64,000 nucleotides of DNA from Dillenia suffruticosa. Its lineage: Eukaryota > Streptophyta > Magnoliopsida > Dilleniales > Dilleniaceae. Positions 23,301 to 35,078 of this stretch are shown here, in pieces (position 1 is the first letter of the stretch; each line of letters begins with the position of its first letter). Below the pieces are notes generated by a model. It was not told where the DNA came from and searched no databases. It saw nothing but the letters and a program-made list of their open reading frames with translations. The stretch spans positions 5,507,609 through 5,571,608 of the forward strand of contig JAVTVX010000009.1 in assembly GCA_033439265.1 (NCBI GenBank), in the 5' to 3' direction. The translations under genes were made by a program, and so were the position numbers.

Positions 23301-23917
23301 AATCATACAAAGTTTAAAAATTTTATTTTCGGTAATAAATAAATAATACAAATTCAGTTTAATAAAAAAATGATATGCATGCCAATGCAGTCTATAAACA
23401 CAATGATGTAGAGATGATATACCAGCTCTACTTCAAATCAGTCATCTAGCAAGACAGATTAGATATTGAATTGCTTCTCTAGTGAACTTCGAGTGAGCTA
23501 GGCCAAAGTTTTGTTAAGTTGTAAGAGCTTATTTGGATGGAGAGAAATGAGCAGAAAAGAAAGAGTCCCGAAAGAAAGTGTTTTACTTTCCTTCATTTGG
23601 GAGTTAAATAAGGGCAAAACAGAAGTGATTTGGACGGATGAAAAAAAGGAGAGTGATGGTTAAAATGTTTCCTCCCAAAATTGCAAAGAAATGGTTGAAA
23701 AAAACTTTGGTGACAAAATAATTTTTTAATACGACAAGTTTGCCTTTATGATATTGATATAAAACAAATTTTTATTCGATATATCCCATTGAATCTTTTA
23801 ATTCGTTTCCGGTCAATCAAATGAAAATAAAAATTCAGTTGAATGGAATTTTAAATAATAATCAGTTGAGTTCAAAAGACAGCTAACTAAAATACAAGAA
23901 ATAAAAATTAGCCGACC

Positions 23918-24092
23918 GGTTTCAAAAATCAACTCAAATTTAGTCAAATTCAACCAATCATCTTTAAAAATCAGCTCAAATCTAATTTAACAAAAGTCAA
24001 ATTCAACCAACCGTTTTAAAAAAATTAGCTCAAATCCAATTTTTAAAAATCAGCTCAAATCCAATTCAACAAGAGTCAATTGTAATCAATTG
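23918..24092. repeat. Imperfect tandem repeats of about 48 bp
   Basis: The strings ATCAGCTCAAATCCAATT and AAAGTCAAATTCAACCAA recur three to four times with small deletions. Their origin is unknown. Confidence 0.65.
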
Positions 24093-24324
24093 AATTTTAA
24101 ACTCCTCAAATTGATTTTTAAGCCTCTCACTTACACGGCCGGATAAAAAGAAAAAAAAATTTAAGCTGATCAGAAAAGATAAATATGTAAAATTGCATTA
24201 TCATAGTTCCTCTCTTTCTAAATCTCTCCGAATACAAAAGAAACATATTTCTTTTCCTTCTTTCATTAAACTTACAAACAAAATATGTATCTCTTCTCTT
24301 CTCTTTCTTTTGTTTTTTCTAAGT

Positions 24325-24500
24325 GCCCGTTTGGTTTTTTTTTTAAGGTTTCTCTTCTCTTCGTAAAGAAAACCTCTATCAAATGATATTTTTTAGAAAC
24401 TCTGATAAAAAGAAGATTTTCTTTTTATGAAGAAAAACTAAAAAAAAATAGAGCTTCACCGAAGAGAAGTTTTTGTTTCTCCTTTTTAAAACATGTCAAC
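24325..24500. repeat. MITE-like repeat, copy 1
   Basis: GTGCCCGTTTGGTTT, then GGTTTCTCTTCTCTTCGTAA, then ATATTTTTTAGAAACTCT, match in order with the copy at 35753. The CCCGTTTGG start is typical of hAT-like plant MITEs. The two copies now lie on either side of the CACTA element. Confidence 0.5.
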
Positions 24501-24793
24501 TTTTGCAGAGACATGACGTTTTTACATTCCGTTTATGCCCTCGTTTCAAAATCATAATTCTAATTTTATCCTCCTTTCATAATTCCCTCTTGTCATTGCT
24601 GTCTGTCTCACAGATTCCATAATTAATGGACTAATCTCCGACCTTCGGTGACTCACCCTCTCCTTATCACTCTCTGTATCAGTTAAATCATTCGTTGAAA
24701 AGAACTCGATTGCAAGGTCATCGAGACTGAAATCCCAAAATCTGATCATGTGTGTGGTCTTTGTGTTAGGAGGATTGAATTGGAATTAGATGA

Positions 24794-25250
24794 CACTACA
24801 AAAAAACACGGAATTTGCGACGGACCTTTGCGACAAACATTTTTTGTTGCTATTTTGCGACGAATTTTGCGGCAAAAATAAATTTCATAACCATTTTCCA
24901 ACGATATTAGCAACGAAAAAAACTTCGTAGCTAACTTAGCGACGAAATCATTCTTCGTCACTGAATTTGCGACGAAAACGAATTTCGTCACTAAATTTAC
25001 GACGAAAACGAATTTCGTCGCAGATTTCAGCGACAAAAACTAATTTTGTCACGCATTTCAGCAACGAGAAGATATTTCGTCGCTGAAATTGGTGACGAAC
25101 AGATGTTTCGTCGCTGAAATCAGCAACAACATTAGTTCGTCGCAGATTTCAGCCACGAATAAGTTGTTCGTCGCTAAAATCAGCGACGCGCAGAGATTTC
25201 GTCGCTGAAATCGCAACGAAAAGACCTTTTCGTTGCAGATTCATTATCTA
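24794..25250. repeat. Left subterminal repeat region of the CACTA element
   Basis: GCGACGAA and its complement TTCGTCGC recur about every 15-25 bases in both orientations, often as inverted pairs around a short loop. In En/Spm elements such subterminal motifs bind the TNPA protein. That function is inferred here. Confidence 0.88.
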
Positions 25251-25778
25251 TATTTAATAAAAATTTAAAAATATTTAAATTTGACATGACATTTTTCCTA
25301 ATCAAATATAAATATTATTAAATGAAAGTGCACATTTTAATAATTAAATATTGTAATAGTTGAATGAAACCGCCGAAAGCGTTGCTAGTGTTGATTTATG
25401 CATAATTGTTCATGCATTTCCTCTATATTTGTACAATTTGCCCCTCACGAATGTACATTGATGTGCTTAATGTACTTTGCCTAAAAATAAGAAAGGAAAC
25501 CCAAAGCTCATGCAATTGGAGCCGAAATACGTGGCAAGGATGCCAAAAGTAAAAGGCAATCAACTAAAACAGAGTAATTAGTTAGTTAGTTAGTAATAGT
25601 AATTAATTAAATAGATAGTTAGTAATTAAAATAAATAAAAAATTATATAAAGATATTAGATGAAAAAATAATAATAGCATGTCATGATTTTGATCTTTGC
25701 GCATACTTTTCATTCCGTAGACATGTATAAAATTAATTAAAAAAAAAACTTTAAAATAACCAAAAAAGGTCATGATTT

Positions 25779-26022
25779 CAGCGACGAACGAGAGGTTCGT
25801 CGCTGTTTTCAGCGACGAACGCGGTGTTCGTCGCTGTTTTCAGCGACGAACGCGGTGTTCGTCGCTGTTTTCAGCGACGAACGCGGTGTTCCTCGCTGTT
25901 TTCAGCGACGAACGGGTTGTTCGTCGCTGTTTTCAGCGACGAACGGGTTGTTCGTCGCTGTTTTCAGCGACGAACGGGATGTTCGTCGCTGTTTTCAGCG
26001 ACGAACTCGATGTTCGTCGCTG
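25779..26022. repeat. Eight-unit 31-bp hairpin tandem array
   Basis: Eight units, each an 11-base arm CAGCGACGAAC, a 5-base loop and the exact reverse-complement arm GTTCGTCGCTG, are joined by TTTT. The loops are GAGAG, GCGGT (three times), GGGTT (twice), GGGAT and TCGAT. Apart from one arm base in unit 4 (CCTCG) and the last unit's first loop base, differences fall in the loop. The arms repeat the subterminal GCGACGAA motif. Overlapping open frames across it are by-products of the repeat. Confidence 0.95.
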
Positions 26023-26158
26023 ATTTCGTTGCAAAAATTTTTTAATGCCTCCCACCCAATTTTCCTCTCCCTCTCTTCCCCCACTTTCCTCTCCCTCTCT
26101 TCCTCCTCTCCCTCTCTTCCCCGCGGTCGTCTCCCTCTGAATCACGGTTTCCTCCCCC

Positions 26159-26726
26159 GGGTTGCTTTCAACGGCGGGGGAGGCGTTGCAGCGCCTCCCC
26201 CCGCTGAGATCCTGCCACAGAGGCCGGATCTGGGACGGGATGGCCCCGCCCGCATCTTCGCAGGCGGGGCCGACCGGGGGAGGGGCAGCGCCCCTCCCCC
26301 GGGATTCTTTGAACAGCGGGGGAGGCGCCGCAGCGCCTCCCGCCGCTGAGATCCGGCCACAGAGGCCGGATCTGGGACGGGATGGCCCCGCCCGCATCTT
26401 CGCTGGCGGGGCCGACAGGGGGAGGGGCAGCGCCCCTCCCCCGGGTTTCTTTGAACAGCGGGGGAGGCGCCGCAGCGCCTCCCCCCGCTGAGATCCGGCC
26501 ACAGTGGCCGGATATGGGAGGGGATGGCCCCGCCCGCATCTTCGCAGGCAGGGCCGACGGGGGGAGGGGCAGCGCCCCTCCCCCGGGTTTCTTTCGACAG
26601 TGGAGGAGGCGCCGCAGCGCCTCCCCCCGCTGAGATCCGGCTACAGAGGCCGGATCTAGAGACGTGATGGCCCCGCCCGCATCTTCGCAGGCGGGGTCGA
26701 CCGGGGGAGGCGGAGCCCATCATTGT
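26159..26726. repeat. Four-unit 142-bp GC-rich tandem array made of hairpins
   Basis: Units start at 26159, 26301, 26443 and 26585, an exact 142-base period; the last is cut in its fourth hairpin. Each unit contains four inverted repeats in succession: GGGGGAGGCGC with its complement, AGATCCGGCC/GGCCGGATCT (5-base loop), GGCCCCGCC/GGCGGGGCC, and GGGGGAGGGGC/GCCCCTCCCCC (3-base loop). Composition is very GC-rich within an AT-rich element. A stray relic of the unit lies at 27160-27197. Long open frames on both strands here show no conserved protein character. Confidence 0.93.
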
Positions 26727-27747
26727 TTGAGGGGTTGGGGCCATCATGGCCATTGCATATTGCTGTTGCCTTTGTTACATTAGCTGCACATTTCATAGCC
26801 ATCCTGCAAACACCCAATTACATGTTATTTTTTTTTTTTGAAAAAAGGAAACATTATGTGTTCATTTATAAAACTCATAGCATGACTCAAAATTATTTTT
26901 GTAATACCAAATTATACTTAAACACATTATACCATATGTAAAAATTTTAGGTATCGGAAATACTTTAGTGCCAAAGTCCCGATTTTAGAAAATTGGTGTC
27001 AATTTAGTTAAACATAGGTATGAATTTCTAATATAAAAAATTATCAATATAATAATAATTATAAATCTCTTGCAGAAAGAAATTTAATTTTTTTATTTAT
27101 AAAATCCTACATTTACCACTAAATTTTTTCTAATTTAGTTGAAAAAAATATGTGACCAGAGGGGGAGGAGCCGCAGCACCTCCCCAGCTGAGATCCATGC
27201 ATTTGTTAATTTTATTATGCTATATTTTGCTTGATAGTGTATGCATTTGTTAACACACAAATGAGAAGTTTTGAAGAGTATAGCAAGTTTTTATTCAACG
27301 TAAGAGTAGAGTTCATTTTCGATTGTATGTTTTAATATTAGATTAATTCTAAATAACATTAATGGTTTTGCATTGCAGATGTGTTTGCGTTGATTGGACG
27401 TGTTGTTCAATTAGAGGGGAGAAATTATTGTCTTCAAGCGGTCGAGGTATATATTTTTTTTCATATATTTTATTTTATTTTCTTTGTTTTATATCCCTTA
27501 TTCCTAGTTTCAATGTATGTATGTTGTGAATTCGCGAAATGCAATAGTTATAAATTATTTTGTTATTTTTCCGACTCAATGTTTTTATATTTGTTAAATT
27601 TTCTGAAAATATGTTAAATAATTTTAAAATGTTTTGTTATTAGATGTTCTTTATTTCTTATTAATGTTATTTTTTCAGTATAATATATAGTTTGTTAATA
27701 ATTAATTTATTAATATTTTATAATATTTATTTTTTTAAACAGCGACA
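26727..27747 (+). other. Leader region of the TNP2-type gene
   Basis: AT-rich DNA between the GC array and the transposase start. A likely untranslated exon lies about 27379-27447: AG before ATGTGTTTGCG, GT after GGTCGAG. The next acceptor is AAACAG at about 27742. A 38-base relic of the 142-bp unit sits at 27160-27197. Confidence 0.5.
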
Positions 27748-30700
27748 ATGCAAAACGAAAGAAATTGGATGTATAATAAGAATTTACCTGATCGTCGTGG
27801 TTTAACTGATGAGTTTATTTGTGGGGTGGAACAATTCTTGAATTTCGCTACTAGTAAAGTTGAGTTTATGGATGGGAATAAGTTAAAGTGTCCGTGTAGA
27901 AAGTGTGGTAATGGCAAATTTCATGTATGTGATAAAGTTAGGGAACATCTTTGTAGATTTGGTTTTACTTTAAATTACTACAATTGGATTTGTCATGGTG
28001 AACCGTTTATATCTGATGAAGAGTATGTGCGAAATTTGGATTATTCAAGTAGAGGGGATAACAATTGTTATGATCAGTTAAATCCATACCAGCAGATGGT
28101 ATTTGATGCAGCGGGTCAAAATTTTTTTCCCCAAACAAACTATGCAAGTTCTAGTTCTGTACCAACAAATCAAGATGTACCTACAAGTTATGTATCACCA
28201 TTGGAGGGGGTAGAAGCAACATGTGTCGATGAGAATGTGCAAGATGAGAATTATTTGTCTAACCAATTTCAAGAAATGCTGAGAGCTGCAGATAAACCGT
28301 TATGGGTTGGTTGTGACACCTACATTAAATTGTCATTAACGGCTAGAATGTTAAATGTTAAGACAGAGCATAATTTGTCTGAGAATTGCTTCAATGATAT
28401 TGTTCAAGTAATGGGAGAAGTATTGCCTCGTGATCATATAATGCCGAATAACTTTTATAGTATGAAAAAGTTGGTGAATGACTTGGGCCTTCCGGTGAAA
28501 AGAATTGATATATGCATAAATGGTTGTATGTTGTTTTGGGGAGCTGATGAAAATGTACAATTTTGTAAATTCTGTAACCAAAGTAGGTACAAGAGTACTA
28601 GGACAGCAGGTCGTACTGAGCGACGTAAACCATTCAAGCAAATGTTTTATTTGCCCTTGACTCCTAGATTGCAAAGACTTTATGCATCGAAAGCTACTGC
28701 TGAATATATGACTTGGCATGCAAATCATCAAACAGAGGAAGGGTTAATGTGTCATCCTTCGGATACAGAGGTGTGGAAAAATTTTGATATGACATATCCT
28801 GAATTTGCAAGAGAGACTCGAAACATTAGGTTAGGTTTTTGTGCTGATGGCTTTGCTCCATTTGGAAAATCGGGAAAAACTTATTCATGTTGGCAAGTGA
28901 TATTAACTCCTTATAATTTTCCTCCGGGTATGTGTATGAAAACACCCTATATGTTTTTGACATTGGTTATACCGGGCCCGCAAAATCCGAAGAAGTTGAT
29001 TGATGTTTATATGCAACCATTGATTGCGGAGTTAAAACAGTTATGGGATGACGGTGTTCTTACGTATGATGTTAACATTGAGCAGATGTTTGTAATGAAG
29101 GCAATTCTTCTTTGGATGATAAATGACTTCCCAGCTTATGGCATGTTATCGGGATGAAGTACTGCTGGGGTTTTAGGATATCCAATATGTATAGAGAGAT
29201 CTAAGTCATTTAGATTGAAATATGGTAAGAAGGCGAGTTATTTTGATTGTCATAGACAATTTTTGCCACAAAATCATAAATTTAGAAGAAATAAAGAAAA
29301 ATTTATGAAAAATAAATTTGAAAAAACACCTCCTCCGTTGAGATTAACTGGTCAACAAATTTGGGAGCGAGTGTCTCAATTTCCATCTGCGATTGAAGAC
29401 CCACATGGTACAATGTACGGATATGGAAGTGTGCATAAATGGATCAAACGGAGTATATTTTGGGATTTACCATATTGGAAGACCCATCTGATTCATCATA
29501 ATCTCGATTTGAGGCATATCGAGAAAAATGTTTTCGATAATCTGATTAATATATTGATGGATGTCTCTGGAAAAACGAAAGATAACTTGAATGCGAGAAA
29601 AGATATGCGGCTTCATTGTAATCGGCCTACACTTGATGCGGATAGAAGTAGTAAGGGACCAAAACCAAAGGCAATTTATACAATAAATAAGGATCAGAGA
29701 CGGAAAGTTTGTGAATGGTTGAAATCCCTTAGATTTCCTGATGGTTATGCCTCAAATCTTGGGAGATGTGTCGATATGAAAGAATACAAGTTGATTGGTT
29801 TGAAAAGTCATGATTGTCACATATTTATGGAAAGATTGATTCCGATTGCTTTTAAAAAACTATTACCAGATTTTGTATGGGCCGTCATTACAGAGTTAAG
29901 TATTTTCCTGCATGATATTTGCTCGACAGTATTAAAGGAATCACATATGGCGAAATTAGAGAGAGATATCCCTATCATTTTATGTAATTTAGAAAGGATT
30001 TTTCCTTCATCATTTTTTGAAACCAAAAGGAACACCTTTTGGTTCACTTGCCTTATGAGGCCAGAGTTGCAGGTCCGGTCCAATATCGATGGATGTATCC
30101 ATTTGAAAGGTAACTTTTGCACATTCTCATCATAATAATATTTATAGTGCATGTCAATGTACTAAATTTATTATATATCATTTTCTGATACACTTTTTAT
30201 TTTATATCAATTAGATTTTTATATCATTTGAAGAGAAAAGTGAAAAATAAGTCACGGGTTGAAGCATCTATTGTTAATACATACATTGCGGAGGAAGTGA
30301 CAACTTTTGTTTCATATTATTTCGAGCCTCATGTCCAGTGTAAGAGACGGCGCGCGGGTAGAAATGATGAGGGTCCTGTTGATCCTAATTTAAAATCATT
30401 CTCTATTTTCAACTATCTCGGTCGACCAAATGGGTCATGTAAGGTTAGATATTTAACTGCGAAAGAATGACGGACAGCCCATACATATATTTTACTGAAC
30501 TGTCCAGAAGTTACGCCATACTTCGAGTAAGTCCTTTTTTCTCAAATATAAAAAATGTGTTCTTTTTTTTTTTATAAAATTGTTGACATAAATCGTTTTC
30601 TTTAATCGTAGGATTTTTCAACATTCACGGTCTGAACTATCGATGCATGAGTTCAATCGTGTGTGCGATGAAGATTTTGCAGCATGGTTCAAAACATATG

Positions 30701-31504
30701 TTAGTTATACGAATTTTAAATATTATATCTATTTGATTATTAAAAAATAACACATTTATTTTACTTCAGGTTCAATGTAATCAATATCAAGTTGAACAAG
30801 AATTGTTACTTAATCTGTCATGGGGTCGAAATTCGACGTTGCGAACTTGGCCATCGTATTTTATAAACGGGTATAATTTTCACACTCAAGAATATGGAAT
30901 CGGAAAAGCTACTATGAATAGTGGTGTTTGTGTTCAGTCATCCAACGATGGAGGTGTAAAAGATGAGTTTTATGGTTTGTTGGATGAAATTATAGAGGTT
31001 GAGTACACTGGAGCAGAGTTGCGAGTCGTTTTATTTATGTGCCAATAGTTTGACCCCGTAAAAGGGATGAATGTGCATCCAAAGTTTAAATTGGTTGATA
31101 TAAATCATAAAAAATTTTATAAAAGATATGAACCATTCGTATTGGCACAAAAAACGATTCAAGTGTATTATGCTTCATATCCTAGTTTGAAACGTGACAA
31201 AATTGATTGGTGGGCTGTTTGTAAAACGAAAGCACGAAAGAAAATTGAGGAACGTTGGGAAGACATGGCATATCAACAAATGGAAGTTGCTAATACGTTT
31301 CAGACTGAGGAATATATTATTCCAACATTACGAGATCCACATGGAGTAATGATAGATGTGGATCAAAATGAAATTCATGAGTCTGGCGATGAAGAACCTG
31401 ATTTGGAGACAGATGATGAAGATGAGGATGAAGATGAGGAAGAATTTGATGTTGAAGACTCTGATAATGAGGATGATGATGACAATAATGACTTTGATTT
31501 TTGA
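27748..31504 (+). pseudogene. TNP2-type CACTA transposase, inactivated
   Basis: Exons are about 27748-30109, 30215-30526, 30612-30699 and 30770-31504. Residues 1-90 match the transposase-associated domain (CPCRKCGN zinc-binding pair, VREHLCRFGF). The TNP2 transposase core follows, with LGFCADGFAPFG near residue 370 and HNLDLRHIEKNV, which hold putative catalytic Asp positions of the DDE-like triad. Then come a DUF4218-like segment (SHDCHIFMERLIPIAF) and a DUF4216-like segment (SYFINGYNFHTQEYG), and a very acidic Asp/Glu tail. Defects: TGA at 29155 where the family has Trp, a frameshift near 30020-30060, TGA at 30468 in place of an Arg codon, and TAG at 31046 in place of Trp. TNP2 would cut the element ends. 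Confidence 0.9.
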
Positions 31505-31800
31505 TCGTCGGTAAGTATTGTTTTTTTAAGATTTATTAAAATTGTCTAACATCATATGAAATTTTATTTTACTGTTTTCATGTGAAAATACATTTAGATT
31601 TTCATTTTAAATTTTTCAATTTGTATGTTATATTTAGTGCCTCATGTTTCATTTTCGAAATATTATTTGCTAATATATTTTCTTTTTTTATAGATCATTT
31701 CGGATGACAATTTAAATATGGTATGTTTCTTCATATACTCTATTATATTTTTTATAATCATGCAATATTCATTGCTTGCAAGAAAAAACTCTTGTTACAG

Positions 31801-33994
31801 TTTCAACGTGGAGGACATAGACGATCTTCTAATGCAACACCAAACTCTTCGGCGTCACTGTCCGTTTCAGCTGCACCTTCCCATGCCCCTTCACCTTGTA
31901 CTGATATACCTTCACCGTTTCTATCAGTTGCACCTTCAATTGTACCTTCAATGCAAGATTTACACGTTGAAGGGGACGATACGCGAGAGGTGATATCCCC
32001 TTGCGGAGATTCGTAAGTATTAAATTTTGAAATATTATCACAATTGTTTCTTTATTTATATACTTGATTAGTTTATTTAAAAATTTTTTTTACTAACCAT
32101 TTTTTTTATTTCTAATTTTATGATAGATTCACAAATTCTGTGTATATTATTCATGAGTTGAATAGAATCATTAACAATCATTGGGGAGGAGCATCGATGT
32201 CATACACAAGTGCTCCAGATGATATCAAAGAGCTATGGTGGAGAGAATTCAAGATAAATGAGGCCTCTAAGTTTAAATATACAATTCAGTGTATAATTTA
32301 AATATAACAAATTGTTTTTTTTAGCGAAAGTTCAATTGGAATGAGACCGAGGAGCTTGAAATAAGAAGAATATTTAAAAAAAATGCGGTCATCACATCCG
32401 AGGTGTACTAAATCATGCAAAAAAGAGCCGAAAGAAGCCACACTGCATCACCGAAGAAAATTGGCTCAACATTTTAAATTTTTGGGATTCCGATGAGAGC
32501 CAACGGAGGAGTGAGCAAAATAAAATAAATCGAGCTTATAATTCTGGGGAATCATCTGCTACTTATGCGGGAGGCTCAATCAATATTGATGAGTATAGAA
32601 TTAGAATGGTAATTTGGTTCAATTAATATTTTTTTGAATTTAATTCATTTATTTTTTCATTAATTCATCTAACGGTGTTTTGTTTTTAGACCAAGGAAAT
32701 GGGATCACCGCCATCATTTAGAGAGACTTTCGCACAGATTTTTCAGAAAAAAGACAAGACCTGGAGTGGGGAGAGAGGTAGAACGGTTATAGTATGTAAT
32801 TTCAAAATTTTAAATTGTTTTATAAAAACTTTTATTTGAACATATTATGCTCAATTTATCATCACAACATTATAATAAGAATTTAATAGATTTGTCTATT
32901 CCAATAATTTCTCGAATACTTAAATTGAACTTTTCATTTCAAATTCATATATATATATATATTTTTCATTATAAAATAAAATTAGAAAATACATAATATC
33001 AAATTTGTTACGTCCATTCCAAATGGTTGGTTCATTATGTCACGTATAGTATAATTTTTTCCTTTATTCGATCTGTTATAGTTTCAAACTCGTAACAGTA
33101 GTCAAATTTTAATTTCAATTACAACACTCCTCATTATCTAAATATCATTTTAATGGATTAAGTAACAAAATATATAAATATAAGTATGTGTAATTTGAAT
33201 TCCATAAGTGTATTAAATTTATAATATTTGATTGACAAAGATAATTTTTGTGTCTTATTGCTTACTGTCAATCGCTTAATGAGAAATACAATTTTGTATT
33301 CTGACTTTATTTGTTAGATTTTTTAGAAAATTGTTCAACTGTTAATTGACACTTCTATTTTTCGTTGGATATTTTAGTATATTGTTATTTTATTTTTCTT
33401 CTAATTTCTTATACGATAATACAGGAGAAATATGACCAGCTTCTACTTAGAAATTCCAGTGGTAGTGATGATGCTGCAACGTCTGAGCCATCTGTTAATG
33501 ATATGGCTTTATGGCTCGAGGCAACTGGTGGAGCAAAGAAGGGAAGAGTACTTGGGATGGGCTCGTTGAGCAGAACTTGCAGACTCAGTGGTCTAAGTTC
33601 TTCCGGCCAGACACCAGTAAGAGCAGAATTAATGCAAATGAACCAAGAGTTGAGCCACATGAAGGAGCAGTTAGCACAAAAAGACAATGAACTTCAAGTT
33701 ATGCGCGTAGAACAGCAGCGAAGAGACAATGAACTTCAAGCCATGCGCGTTGAACAGCAGCGAAGAGACAATGAATTTGAAGAGTTTCGCGCACAATAGA
33801 GGCTTATAATGCAGCATCTTCAGCTAGTCTCCGCTTCAAGTTCGATTCCCCCTTCTCTAGCTCCTCCAAATGATGGTGATGATGATTATGACATATTTGG
33901 TGATTGTGATGGTGATGGTGATGGTGATGGTCATGGTGATGGTGGCGGTGACGGTAATGGTGATGGTGACGATGATGGTGATAATGTTTCTTGA
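31801..33994 (+). pseudogene. Ptta/En/Spm (TNPA-like) transposon gene, probably inactivated
   Basis: Exonic pieces in order: 31801-32012 (Ser/Pro-rich, RRSSNATPNSSASLS), about 32127-32250 (ELNRIINNHWGGASMSYTS), about 32323-32610 (FNWNETEELEIRRIFKK, then after a frame change RGVLNHAKKSRKKPHCITEE and NSGESSATYAGGSINIDE), about 32690-32790 (GSPPSFRETFAQIFQKKDKTW), and 33425-33799 (EKYDQLLLRNSSGSDDAATS). The last part has a coiled-coil with three heptad-like VEQQRRDNE repeats and ends in TAG. This order matches the plant transposase family Ptta/En/Spm. The frame change near 32395 suggests decay, although an unmodelled splice is possible. TNPA-type proteins bind the subterminal repeats. Confidence 0.7.
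33898..33987. repeat. GGTGAT-type hexanucleotide repeat
   Basis: About 14 imperfect GGTGAT units. In the frame downstream of the Ptta-like stop they encode a Gly-Asp run. Confidence 0.9.
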
Positions 33995-34329
33995 AACAAT
34001 TTTTATTTCACGTTTATATTTAATTAGACTTCTCATTAGAATTTCATTTATATTTCTACAAATTCGATATTCTGTAACTTATTTAGTACTGTTTAATATT
34101 ATTTCATGACGATGGTAGTGTTTTTATAATTATTATTTCATTCATACTATTAGATGGTCAGTTATTTGAATGAGTAGAGACTGCATAAATTTCATATTCA
34201 TGGCTATTCGATGGTACCCTGAATGATTTGTTGATGATGATGTTGGTGGTTTAGTTCATAAACTGGTTGGTTGAGACTATCAGGGAGGAATATGATATAC
34301 ATGGAAATTTGGTGCAAATATTAAACAAA

Positions 34330-35078
34330 TTAAATTTTTTTGTCGCAAATTTTCTATATTCGTCGTTAAATTCGTCGCTAATTTTGACATTCGTTGCAAA
34401 ATTTGTTGCTGAATTTTTAAGATTTCGTTGCAAAATTCGTCGCAAAAACCGTCGCCGATTTTGTCGCAGAATTACGACAAATTATATCATAAATAAATTT
34501 TGTCGCAAATTGCGACGAAAATAATTTCGTCGCAGATTTTGTTGCAAATATTAGCAGCAAAAAAACTATTGCTGGAAATTTGCAACGACAAAATTTGTCG
34601 CTAATTTGTGACAAAAAATATTCGTCGTTGTATTGGTCGCAAAATTACAACAAAAAATTTTTTGATGCTAATTTATCCGACGAATTTTCCGACAGAGAAT
34701 TTTGAAACATACTATTTCGTCGCAAAATTACTCGGAAAATTGCAACAAAAAAATATTGGTTGCTAATTTGTGCAACAATTTTTGCAACAAATATTTTATT
34801 GTTGGAAATTTTTCCGACGAAATATTTCGTCGCAAATTTTGTCGGAAAATTACAACTAAAAAGTTTTGGTTGCTAATGTTTGCGACGAATTTTGCGACGA
34901 ACTATAATCTGTCGCTAATTGGAGACAAATATCATATTTTTTGTCGCAAAATTTTGCAACGAGTTATTAGCTACAAATTCTGTTTTGTCGAAAAATTGGT
35001 CGCTAAATAATTTAGCGACGAATATTTCTTAAATTTTTATCGCAAAATTTGTGGCTAAATACAAGTTTTTTTGTAGCG
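34330..35078. repeat. Right subterminal repeat region of the CACTA element
   Basis: Dense variants of TTCGTCGCAAATTT/AAATTTGCGACGAA occur in both orientations up to the terminal CGCTACAAAAAAAC inverted repeat. They are more AT-rich and more degenerate than the left subterminal repeats, and use GCGAC-AAAAT rather than GCGACGAAC spacing. Confidence 0.88.

Larger units (their letters stand above)
24794..35078 (+). mobile_element. CACTA (En/Spm) DNA transposon, 10,285 bp, with TGA target duplication
   Basis: The left terminus reads CACTACAAAAAAAC and the right terminus, on the other strand, CGCTACAAAAAAAC: 14-base terminal inverted repeats with one mismatch. Both ends are flanked by the 3-base duplication TGA (24791-24793 and 35079-35081), the size normal for CACTA elements. 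Inside are GCGACGAA-type subterminal repeats at both ends, two tandem arrays, a TNP2-type transposase relic and a Ptta/TNPA-like relic, all read left to right. Stops in the transposase and the altered CACTA of the right end (CGCTA) suggest it can no longer move by its own proteins. Confidence 0.93.

Noticed and set aside
25779..26022. CRISPR-like regular repeats
   Set aside because: There are no unique spacers; units abut with a TTTT linker, vary only in a 5-base loop and lie inside a plant transposon.
25772..26753. Several long open frames on both strands over the tandem arrays
   Set aside because: They are frame-shifted readings of 31-bp and 142-bp repeats in very GC-rich sequence, with no conserved domain.
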